Source: Umbilicaria muhlenbergii (taxonomy: Eukaryota; Ascomycota; Lecanoromycetes; Umbilicariales; Umbilicariaceae). From it: DNA of 64,000 bases. A model generated the notes under the pieces. It saw only the letters and a list, made by a program, of their open reading frames with translations, had not been told where the DNA came from and ran no database searches. Positions 48,201-57,708 of this stretch are shown here, in pieces. Where the stretch lies: assembly GCA_000611775.1 (NCBI GenBank), contig KK106983.1, positions 434,378 through 498,377 of the forward strand, given 5' to 3'. Within the stretch, counting starts at the first letter, position 1; the number at the start of each line of letters is the position of its first letter. The position numbers and the translations under genes were made by a program.

Positions 48201-50340
48201 CTCACTACTCACCTTATTTGAAAACTCAAATGAAGACAGACGTCAGCAGTGAAGTTGTTGCAAAAGTGCTCACTCAACAACAGAAAGATGATAAGTGAAA
48301 ATTTATAATTTACTTCTCAAAGACAATGTCACCTGAGGAAATGTGATATGAGATTCATGACAGAGAGATGTTAACAGTTGTTAAAGTCCTTCAAGAATGA
48401 TGTAACATGTTATTAAATCTACAAGCAGCTTCTTTTGTCATAATTATAAATCATCATGCTCTAAAGTACTTTATCATCAAGTGATTACTTAATTCACGGC
48501 AAGTTAGATGAGCTGATATTATGACAGATTACAACTTCAAGATTATTTACTGCTCAAGAACAGTCAACATTGTTGTTGATGCTCTGACAAGAAAACACAG
48601 TGAGTTGATCACTCAGAAAGAAAAGAACATCACTGCATGAACACAGCTGTTTCTGAATCCTAATTGTGTAATAATCACAATAAGTGAGGGTTCAATGAAC
48701 ATCAAAAGTAATTCACTGAATGAGACTGAACAGATGAAAAATTCTTATCAGCTGATGAATCAGATTCTGCAAGTCAATCACTCTCATGAATCACTGAATC
48801 AGTATCATCAGATGACAAGAAAGAAGAAATGAAGCTGAAAGCTTCAAGATAATCTTCTTACATAATTTAAGAAGCTCATGATGCTGAATGTTGACACTTT
48901 GCAGACTCATTTGATTAATGAAGCTCATTCAACATCAGTGACAGCACACTCAGGCAAGATTAAAATGACAAAGTTATTATTAATTCAATATTACTGATCA
49001 GGTCTGTCAAATGACTGTTCAGTTTTTATTTCAAACTGTTGAACATATCATTGAATGCATGTACTCTGAGACAAGACCTCAGGCTTACTTCACTCTTTAT
49101 CAATTAAAGATAAGTGCTGACAGCATGTCTCATTCAACTTTAAATTCTTCTCATGAGACAAGAAAGGCTTTGACAACATATTTATCATTGTCAATCACTT
49201 TAAAAAAAGGGCCTTCTCACTGTCATGTCAGAAGACAGTTACAACAGCTCAAGTTATGCAATTGTATTATGAGTACATCTGAAGAATCTATGAAACACCT
49301 GAGACAGCAACATCAGATTGAGGGCTTCAGTTCATCTCAACATTCATGAATGAACTCTGCAAGCTTGTGAGGGTAAAGCAAAAGCTTTCAACAGCATATC
49401 ACTCACAGACAGATGAAAGCACTGAGGTACTGAATCAATACATTAATCAACAGCTTCACCTCTTCATGAATCATTTTCAAGACAACTGATCAGACCTTTT
49501 ACTGATAATGAATTTCACTCAAGCAGTTCTCACTCATGAGTTCACAGGCATGTCATCTTATGAGTTAAAGCTGAGACAGACCCCTCATCTACACTTTCAT
49601 TGAAAAGAGTGAATGCAATCCTTGAACATCATAAGGGAGCAACTGACAAGAGAAGAAGCTCAGACCTTTATTATTAAAGCTCATGATGCAGTTAAATGAG
49701 CAAAGGAAAACCTGAAACAGGCTTAAAATAAAATGACAGATCAAGCAAATAAGCACTGAAGGAAACTGAACTTCTTCATTGAAGACTGAGTCTATATTAC
49801 TTGAAAGAGTTGAATCACTGAAAGACTTAGCCTAAAGTTGAATCATCAAGCAGCAGGCTCTTACTGAATCCTCAGCATGAAAAATCACTCTTATGTTTTG
49901 AAGCTACTTAAACACATGAAGATGAACAACATCTTTCATGCTGATCATTTAAGGAAAGCAGTGAATGACTTAATGTTAAATTAAATTCAGGACTTGAAGC
50001 TGCTGACTGAAGTTAATGATCAGCCTGAGTACACAGTGAAAAAAATTTTAACAAGCTGAATTCACAACAACATCCTGCAATATCAAGTGACTTGAGAGGG
50101 ATATGATTCAGACTCAGAATGATATGATGCTGTTGACTTTATAAAGTCACCTCAAAAGGTAAAAGATTATCATGATGCTTATCTGAACAGGGCGGAGCCA
50201 CTGAGGAGGCTACAAGTTTGATTAAATGCTTATAAGTCAGGTGAAGAGCTGAACCTGACAGATGAAGACAACATGACAGTCAATAAAGAATTCAAGAGGC
50301 AGTCAAGATGAAAAGTTTAAGATGAAAACTGAGAACAGTC
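45290..50340 (+). pseudogene. pol of element G: protease, RT, RNase H, integrase, chromodomain
   Basis: Protease/linker 45300-46280. RT from 46290: FVKVFSKTASNQLPLHK, VLFAKKPEEG, broken W, CINY-stop-KLNAI, LPLIEETLA, FIKLNVKQVF, then cut in the VLPF..NxPASFQ box by the palindromic element and resumed at 47745 with NEPASFQRYINDV; active box TYVNDILIYS (YVDD, Asp to Asn). RNase H 48100-48600: TKELILSDAV, MKTDVSSEVVAKVLTQQ, FIIYFSKTMSPEE, YEIHDREMLTVVK. Integrase 48880-49700 with AHSGKIKMTKLL, IVNHFKK, STAYHSQTDESTE. Chromodomain 50027-50170: EYTVKKIL, LQYQVT-stop-EGYDSD, YDAVDF. Frames shift between segments. Confidence 0.8.
46772..47741. mobile_element. Palindromic (foldback/MITE-like) non-coding element, copy 2
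   Basis: 970 bp, nearly identical to copy 1 (1278-2397) over its left 600 bp. Inverted-repeat arms here are longer: about 47225-47360 against 47573-47705. The central loop (47361-47572) is the reverse complement of the loop in copy 1. It is inserted in the RT of G; the host seems to have gained only 2 bp (TT). Confidence 0.75.
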
Positions 50341-50350
50341 CTCCTGTCTG

Positions 50351-50568
50351 AAGGGGGGTGATGTTATGACATGATCAACTGACACTGACGGATATTGAAC
50401 TACCTGATGTTAAACTAGATTGAGACTAGTGTGTCTTGGCACCCTGACATTTATGTTGTGACTGCACCCACAAGACTGCTTCCTTCTTTGTACTTTTCTA
50501 GTTTCAAATAGCTCACCTCTTGCAACGGTTCTAGGCCTGCTTATGAAGTGAAATAGCTAGCCGTAACA
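50351..50568 (+). repeat. Polypurine tract (50351-50361) and 3' LTR (50362-50568) of element G
   Basis: AAGGGGGGTGA precedes TGTTATGACATG. The LTR ends CCGTAACA and is followed by GCATT. CpG and CCA/TGG sites survive here, unlike in the 5' LTR. Confidence 0.95.
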
Positions 50569-50573
50569 GCATT

Positions 50574-50651
50574 GGCCCTATCATGACTATATTGCCTACG
50601 ACACCCCGTTCAACACCTATACGACCCCACGTCGTAGACCAGCCTCTTACA
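50574..50651 (+). repeat. 3' LTR of D4, last part
   Basis: 78 bp after the G duplication GCATT, ending CTCTTACA, followed by CAGGC. Retains CpG and CCA sites lost from every other D LTR in the window. Confidence 0.9.
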
Positions 50652-51021
50652 CAGGCTCAGGTTGATCTCATTGACTTTATGAAGGAATATAGCCTCAACT
50701 TCATCAATCAGTTGAAAGATGAGACAAAATCTAAGCTTACTGCAGTATGATTTCTAGACGCAAAAAAGAAATTATTAAATAAGAAGAATTATGAGGAGGT
50801 TCATAATGAATGACAATTGAGAGAGCATGATGAGAGTGAAGGTGATAAGATCAGAAGAGGAGAAGAATAACAGTCTATTGTCTGAGAAGTATGAAGGTCA
50901 AAGAGCTTAAAGAGAATTCTGATTGACCTGAGGGGCTGACTTGATTGAGAGGCAGAGATGTTGACAGGTGACTTCTGAATGTAGATTAGCTTAACTTAGT
51001 CAGGCTTGCATGAAAGAGCAG
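50652..51021 (+). pseudogene. Unclassified broken coding tract flanking D4
   Basis: From 50651 one frame gives TQAQVDLIDFMKEYSLNF, INQLKDETKSKLTAV, FLDAKKKLLNKKNYEEVHNE, then ..HDESEGDKIRRGEE.. and SLKRILIDLRG, interrupted only by TGA and TAA codons of the hypermutation type, for about 110 codons. The frame extends left across D4 into 37090-37129. Lys/Glu-rich and helical. I do not recognise the family; it may be the remains of a host gene or of an older repeat. Confidence 0.4.
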
Positions 51022-51030
51022 GATTTCCTT

Positions 51031-51859
51031 GAGTCCTCATAAAATGACACCTCATTTTCTTAGAATGACACCCCAATTTAATACATTGACACCCCCTCTA
51101 ATCGGGTAATTCTAACGTGACTAGCTAGCTATATTGGGTATAATTAAACACGTACGACACGTAGAAAGGATTTTTCAACGCGTGACTACCCTTATACACC
51201 CCTGAAGCTCAACTTACACCTCAGTACCCTACGCCTCAACCCTCTCTCAGTTTGCTGACTTTGCCCCTATAGCCAACCGTCTCAGCGATATAAGATCTCA
51301 GAGGCAGCAAGGGCAGTGAGGGCAGTGAGCTCAGAGGGCTCCTTCCTATCAGGGGGTCCCAGAAGGCCTGGTGAGGTCAGCTTGTCAGTCAGTAGATCTC
51401 TGGCCTAGAGGCACGCCGCCAAGCCAGTGATCCACTGCATGGCAGGCTGGGCAGGATTGAGCAGCAGTTCATTGATTGAGGCCGCCCCAGATTTTTGGTA
51501 GGAGGGGTGGTGTAGTGATGTTGACAGCGGCGGCGATGAGCCAGCTGTTATAGGGGGGTGAGGCACTGACGGCGGTGGCGGCGACGGCGAGGTGAGGGCA
51601 GCGAGGTGAGGGCGGCGGCGGCAAGGTGAAGAGGTCTTGACATTCCCCTGTCAATGTTAGCTACATCTCTATAAATTGAGCATGAAAAATGCGTGAAGAC
51701 AAGCGTTCAAAAGCACTTGAAAGCACGCCTTGATATCTGAAAGATAAAAACACGAATTCTTGAAATAATTGCCCGATTAGGCTAGCGTAGAGGGGGTGTC
51801 AATGTATCAAAAAAGGGGGTGTCAATGTATTAAGGGGGGGTGTCATTTTACGAGGACCC
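51031..51859. mobile_element. Mutator-like (MULE) MITE, 829 bp
   Basis: Terminal inverted repeats GGGTCCTCGTAAAATGACAC (right end, read inward) and its slightly mutated left partner GAGTCCTCATAAAATGACAC, each followed by further copies of ATACATTGACACCCCC. Exact 9-bp duplication GATTTCCTT (51022-51030, 51860-51868) points to a Mutator-type transposase. The interior has a GC-rich GGCGGCG/GAGGTGAGGGCAGCG stretch (51520-51630) and no transposase. Confidence 0.85.
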
Positions 51860-51868
51860 GATTTCCTT

Positions 51869-52605
51869 CATCCAATGCACGAGACATCTTTCCCGACCGA
51901 CCAATTTCTGGAACGCGCTGACTACCAGTGCTACCTTAGAAGGAGCTCGCTAGGCAAAATGCTTGGCCAGCACGCCGTGCACGCTAGGAAGCCACCGTCG
52001 AGCTTCATTTTAGGCGAAAACCAACCCGGGAAATTACTGCACAAGAAACAGAACTCTTGATACGGGAGCACAAAGGATATGTTACTGTTGCATGTAATAC
52101 GACTAGCGTAAATCCTTACCCCTTTTTCATAAACCCGCCGCACAGTACGGAGTTTCACCGAGGAGTTGAAAGCAACCTGGGACAGGCTAAGAATGAACAA
52201 GGCAGACGATCTGTTCTCCCTTGCCGCTTGGACCACTGCACCAAGAAAAAGGAGTCGCCAGCTTGGAAACTTATCGAGGCTAAAAGAAGGCAACATCTCA
52301 ATTGGAGCCCACAAGCAAGACGAGGTGAAACGGACTGCTAAAGGCGCACCATTAGTCTTCTGTGTTCACTTGCTGATGCCTGCCATGGAATGGTTGCACA
52401 CATTTGCGGCTGAGAATGCCCCCTCTACATGGCAAGGCAGTCTCGGCGGCGTTATTTCTTCGTAACTACTATATGACTTTCAAAGTGTCAGTCTCTTAGC
52501 ATACGTCTCTCGCTGCGTTATCTGTTCTTCACTTTACCTGTCTACGAGAATCGTTTATTAAATGACTCAGTCTGAAGGCCAATACCGTCTCTGTCCAGCC
52601 TCACC
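51869..52605. other. GC-balanced intergenic DNA upstream of the gene
   Basis: Ordinary composition with CpG kept. Both strands have unrelated short open frames (at most 127 codons, minus strand 52314-51931), none with motifs or splice support. The last 100 bp are pyrimidine-rich (CTCTCGCTGCG, TTCTTCACTTTACCTG), typical of a fungal promoter/5' UTR. No gene is supported. Confidence 0.5.
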
Positions 52606-55600
52606 ATGAATCCCTACCTCGAGCTTGCTCAATTTGAGGATCGCCTTACCCAGAGCGAGGAGCCCCTAATCTCCCTCATCACGCCTGTTGGATCACCACG
52701 AGCAGTCCGCTCCCTAAGAATAATGTCAAGCGGTAAAGGCCACTAACATTTTTCTGTAGAGTCTTGAACGAGGCAGAGATGCACGGCCCCGAAATGACCA
52801 ACTTCACCCCGATCATACAAGTCAACTCGACCATGCAAGGCCACGATCGAGATCGCAGCGAAGCTCGAAGAGATCAAAATACGAGATCGCCCTAGAGCAG
52901 GCCAGAGAAGAGAGCCTGCTGGACGTTGATGATCCTGGGTCACAATTGTAAGCTGACAATCCCCATATCCAGTGGTTCTCTTTTCACTAAGGGGTAAAGA
53001 CATCCGCTTCCAAGGGCTATAAGTGAAACGGCCGACATATTGATTCAGATAGAAGCTACCGACATACCATTCCGGCAGCCACGCGCATTAGACGAGCTCT
53101 ACGGTACAGAAGGCACCTCAGGACAAGCTGCAAAGTTTTGTGTGGCATGCGAAGGTTTTGGGGAGAGTCATTCATTCTGTAATATTTGCGCCATCACATT
53201 ATGCAACGCATGCTGGGATACTGTGATCCCACACCGGCTAGGCACCCGAGGTCCTGACGATGTGCCGCATGAGAAAACCAGTTACATCATTGCCGAGAAG
53301 ATTAAGGCGGTCCTCGAGCCGAGGATCACCGACGAGGAACGGCGAGAACTACATAGGGAAGACGAGAATACAGCTTGGTTTGGTGTGGCAAGAAATGAAA
53401 CGGAGGACCTTATTTTTCAAGATTGTGGGACGTACGCCTCTCTTATGGCAACTTGCTCATCGAGGAGAAGAGATATTCAATATCCTGGATTAGTATCCTT
53501 TGTGGGCCAAACGGGTAGGTTCGCGTGTTCTAATCCGATGCACAGCTGATGAGCTTGCAGGAGCAGGGAAGAGTACACTAATCAAGATGCTCATCGAACT
53601 TAGAAGCCAAGCAAGGCATGAAGCAGTACCTGTTTCAGGGTCCATTGATGACAGTGTTCCAACGTCCGGGGACGTTCATTTGTATCTGGATCCTCAGAGT
53701 TGCTTAACCGATTATCCAATCCTGTATGCCGATTGCGAGGGTTTGGAAGGCGGAGAGAAAGAACCGATGGCTCTCCAGGCAAAACGGGCAAGCAGCTCAA
53801 GCTCTCGATTTGGGCAGCCAAGCAAGCGGACTGGGTCGTTTCAAAGACGACTCCGGAAAAAGCACCATAGCTCCCAGAGAGAGATCACCTGGGCAACAAC
53901 AGCTGAGAAGAGAACCCGCCAGTATGCGGTCACAAACCTGTATCCTCGCTTACTCTATACATTTTCTGATGTAGTTGTCTTTGTGCTTAAGAATCCGAGG
54001 TAGAGGAGACCTCCAGCTAAGCTTAGAAGAAGGTTGGGCGCTAATATTCATGCTAGGGTAATTGAAAACGTAATTGAGCAACTCATCATGTGGGCTTCGG
54101 CGGCGCTCGAAAAGTCTACCAACCAGCCTGTACTTCCCCATCTAATCATAGTCCTCAACGCAACGGAAAATGCAATTAAGGCCGATCAATGGGATGTGAA
54201 TACTGCTACGGCGAACCTTCTGCAATCGATCACCGAAGCACTCGCCAGCAAGCCAAGCTTTAGGCACTACGTGCAATACTGGAAAGAACGAAAAAGGGTG
54301 ATACACAACGCTCATGATCTTCTCTGCTCTTACTACTCCAGCGTTCGAGTGGTACGTGTTCCCACGAGAGGTCGTCCTCAACTCATCAGCGAGCAAATGG
54401 CTAAGCTCTACGATGAGCTCTCGGAGGACTGCAAGTTGTCACGAGATGATAAGCGGAAGAACAGAATGCTCCTTGACGCCGATGAGCTACAGCCTTATCT
54501 ACAATATGCCTTCGACCACTTTTCTACTAATCTGGAGATGCCTTTCGACTTCGTCAAAGCAAGCTTTTTGAACAATGATATACCACGAGATTTTGGCGGC
54601 AATATACTGAAAGTGGCGATCAAAATAATGAATATTTGGGAGAACAAGCTAGATGCAGCCGGAATCTTCAGAGAGCTGAGCCCTTTAGTGGCCTCCTGCA
54701 TTATGTTGGATTCTGCGCGGCATAAGACTAAGGGTGAGGCGGACTCTGTGTGTGTAGGGTTTTACGGTGACTGAAAGATGTACAGGGACCGCCGAGAGCA
54801 TATTCCGAGAGAATTACATAAATCACTGTGACGACGCGCTCGAAGACTTCTGTGCTTGGCACTGGCCTTGCGAATTCAGTAGTACTGCCGGCCGTTGCGT
54901 CAATGTTAGAAGTGGACACAGCCCCAAAGGACATCAACTCAGAAATGGTAAAACCTTCGGGTCTGGACCGTACATGTCGAATTTCTCAGCAGCCAATTTC
55001 AGCCACTATTGGAAGAGCAAAATTCACCATGATCTTAACCTGCTTCTTAAAAGGCTTAGGGACGCGAGCAGTGACAGGGAATCCGAAGAGCTAACAGCGT
55101 CGAACATTCACAAGACCGCAATCTTGAAACCTTTCTACAAGCACATCGGCTCTTCAGACAAATACGTGAGCCATTCGACCTGTCTATCCTGTCTCATAGC
55201 ACCCCCTGAACATGCGCTGCCATGCAGTCATGTGCTTTGTACACCATGTCTGCAAGCTTTTGGTTCGCCTAGAGGAAAGTTTCTATTCGAGATAAAGGGT
55301 TGTCCATTGTGGCATGAGAACCCACAAGTGTGGAACATGCCATGGCGAATTGAGTTCAAGCCAGCATCAGCGGGTGTTCGTATTTTGACTCTCGATGGGT
55401 GAGTTTCGAGGCTCCAACCATCGATAACGTCTGCTGATACGGCACCATTTCCAGGGGAGGCATTCGGGGTATCATTGAGCTAGAGACGCTTAGGCATCTA
55501 GAGAAAACCCTCGGCGGTAGAATTCCAATCCAAGATTTCTTTGACCTGATAGTAGGAACAAGGTAGGCATCTGATTCTCTTGTTGAGGAGATCCTCATCA

Positions 55601-57406
55601 CGTCATTGACCTCAAGCTGCAGTACTGGTGGTATCATCGCCCTTGATTTAGGTGTCAATGCATGGCGCGTTGATCAGTGCATCACTGAGTTTATGTCATT
55701 GTGTGAACAAGCTTTTATGCATCGCAAAGGGTATAGTATTTGGGGCATTGGACATCTGGTTCAGGCACATCATGGTAGCATCTACGAGACGCAACCGCTG
55801 CAACAAGCCCTTGAGAGTACTTTTTCCGATGGCACTTTGTTTGGCGGCCGACGGTACGATGACAGGCCGCGGACCAGAGTTGCTGTAACGGCCACATCTG
55901 CGGCTGGACTGCTACCGGTGCTTTTCTCCAACTACAACCGACTTAATCCAAATGAAGAGAAACGTCTGTCTACAGCAGCAAAGTCTTAGTCTTGAGTAGT
56001 CACTGACTTGCAGCAGGGAGCTATGTTTTCCAGCGGCCTGAAGAACCCGAGCATGAGCTGAAGGTCTGGGAAGCGTAAGGAACTTCATCATGGAAGAGCC
56101 AAGATAGAAGAATGCTGACTCTCCTCTGCAGCGCTCGAGCCACTTCCGCGGCACCGACGTATTATAAACCGTTCCCACATGCGCCATCAGGACAAGTTTA
56201 CATTGATGGCGGCATCTGGCACAACAACCCGGTAGTCATTGCTGATTCTGAGCGTAAATTGATTTGGCCAGACGTGGCAGGCTTGCCGCCTGACATTCTG
56301 CTCTCTGTCGGCTCCGGGTGGTGTAGCACACTTCGCTTGCCTAAGCCTTTATCTAGGCCAACTCGCAGGACGGGCATTGGATCGAATTTCAAGGCTCTAT
56401 ATCGGATTGCGGTGGATCATATTGAGAGTAGTCTAGATTCGGAAAGAGCATGGCGGGATTACCTTGCTCTAACTTCCCCGCAGCCAGGTCCGCATTGCCC
56501 ATACAGGAGATTAAACGTTAATCTCGAGGAGCCTCCACCAAAGTTAGACGATATCGAAAGCCTAAAGGAGTTGCAAGACCTAGCTAAGCGGCATTGGGCG
56601 CGGGATGAGAGTATCGCTTCGACGGCAAGATGTCTCATTGCTTCCTGCTTTTACTTTGAGAAGTCAAAACTTGAGCATCTGGAGGACGGATCAGTTTCCT
56701 ACACAGGTTTGGCTCGTGCTCAGCCTGTATGACTCACGTTAACGAAGATACAGGGTCTCTCCAATGCCGCTTTACTCCAGGTTCGCAAAATCTTCGAGAG
56801 CTGGGAGCGTACCTACAGGACCACCCGGTCAACGGACAGAATCCCTATTTCTTAATCCAGCAGACAGACAAACCAGACTTTCCAAGGGTGGTTCCTTTGG
56901 GCCAGGACGTTGTAAACAACATGAGACGTTGCGGGCAATTCCAGATGCCGCCCATTTCAATGAACCTACAACCTCTTGACAAGACAGATATTCTTTTGTG
57001 CCTAGACCACAAGGAAGCGACACAGCGGATTAGCGGGTTTCCGAGGTCTCTACAGCGGGAGGAATTGCCGAGAGGTGGGAAGCTTCCATCACCAGGGCAA
57101 TGTAACGGTCAAATAGCTGACAACCAAGCAGTCATCCGCAGACTCGAATGCAATTCGCACCGAGCACGCACCGAGTCACAGCTTTATCGCCGCGGGCAAT
57201 GGCCTGGACCTCAGTCGCTAGACGCCCCCCAGGAAGACGACGATACCATTTCTCACTACTCCAGCTCCGACTACGTGGTGGGCGATTTGACTCCAGCCGC
57301 GTTGGGCGAGATTAGGGAGCAGTTTCAAACGTCTACCGCAGAACTTTCTGGGACTGAAACGGCTATATATGAGATGCCTGACAACGAGATCTCTGAGTTA
57401 CCTTGA
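52606..57406 (+). CDS. Large GTPase / RING-like / patatin phospholipase fusion protein (11 exons)
   Basis: My model has ATG 52606 (CACCATGA context) and introns 52733-52778, 52948-52999, 53515-53560, 54000-54056, 54734-54785, 55399-55454, 55563-55622, 55964-56013, 56075-56131, 56707-56753, with the stop at 57404-57406: 4278 nt, 1425 residues. The last eight introns are fixed by motif continuity; the first two are chosen by phase and length and are less sure. Domains: B-box/ZZ-like Cys cluster (C146,C149,C159,C162,C167,C170,H177); P-loop GQTGAGKST (268-276), switch-like DCEG (328-331), LNATEN (450-455) in the place of NKxD; RING-like C775,C778,C789,H791,C794,C797,C815; patatin DGGGIRG oxyanion loop (846-852), nucleophile GTSTGG (S883), dyad DGG (D1042). 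Patatins hydrolyse acyl lipids; a GTPase-linked form could be a regulated immune or incompatibility effector, which is inference only. Codons are intact and not hypermutated. Confidence 0.8.
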
Positions 57407-57469
57407 TTGCTGACAAAATAGTCAGCGGATCTGAGTGAGATGGGAAGGCCGGACTATGATGTATAGTGC

Positions 57470-57698
57470 TGTTCAGGTAAGAGAATCAGACATAAGTCAT
57501 GCATTAATAGATATGCTAGATAGATAGATAGATAAAAGGTATCTAAGCATATGATAGATGTCGTACGACACTTTTGTGAGTAAGTGATGCAAACTCTGCA
57601 TGCTATGTGGCCTCGCCAGCCACCACTAGTGACAGCTTATTAAGCTGTCCTAGCCCTACACTTGAGCCCTAGATTGAGCCTTAGACGCATATCTAACA
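57470..57698 (-). repeat. Probable Ty1/copia LTR with adjacent polypurine tract
   Basis: On the minus strand a tract GCAGGGGGAG (57708-57699) is followed by TGTTAGATATGCG.., the usual copia PPT/LTR junction. The other end is placed at TGTTCAGG (57470), which is uncertain. Mostly unmutated. It contains a (TAGA)4-5 microsatellite at 57517-57534. The element body should lie to the right, on the minus strand. Confidence 0.45.
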
Positions 57699-57708
57699 CT
57701 CCCCCTGC

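Larger units (their letters stand above)
43405..50568 (+). mobile_element. Element G: chromodomain gypsy retrotransposon, 7164 bp with nested palindromic element
   Basis: 207-bp LTRs at 43405-43611 and 50362-50568, exact TSD GCATT (43400-43404, 50569-50573), polypurine tract before the 3' LTR. Order gag, protease, RT (split at 46772-47741), RNase H, integrase, chromodomain. The segment 43612-44480 is leader and poorly preserved gag N-terminus. Confidence 0.95.
37130..50651 (+). mobile_element. Element D4: internally deleted D-family gypsy element with nested insertions
   Basis: 5' LTR 37130-37405; 3' LTR 43183-43404 plus 50574-50651; exact TSD CAGGC (37125-37129, 50652-50656). Removing G (with TSD) and the solo LTR (with TSD) leaves about 5.9 kb. 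The integrase core and chromodomain are missing: after the zinc-region start (about 41515) it jumps through one acidic repeat block to the 3' region at 41670. It was probably non-autonomous at insertion or deleted soon after. Confidence 0.9.

Noticed and set aside
1-51000. Possible (peri)centromere
   Set aside because: AT-rich nested chromoviruses would fit, but nothing in the sequence identifies a centromere; CENP-A or Hi-C data would be needed.
51931-52314. 127-codon minus-strand open frame in the island
   Set aside because: No motif, no splice signals, overlaps other equally long frames; consistent with chance in GC-balanced DNA.
53040-53549. Separate gene starting at the TTG at 53040
   Set aside because: No ATG; the frame is continuous upstream to 53000 and the downstream end reads through an intron into the P-loop (GQTG|AGKST), so it is an internal exon.
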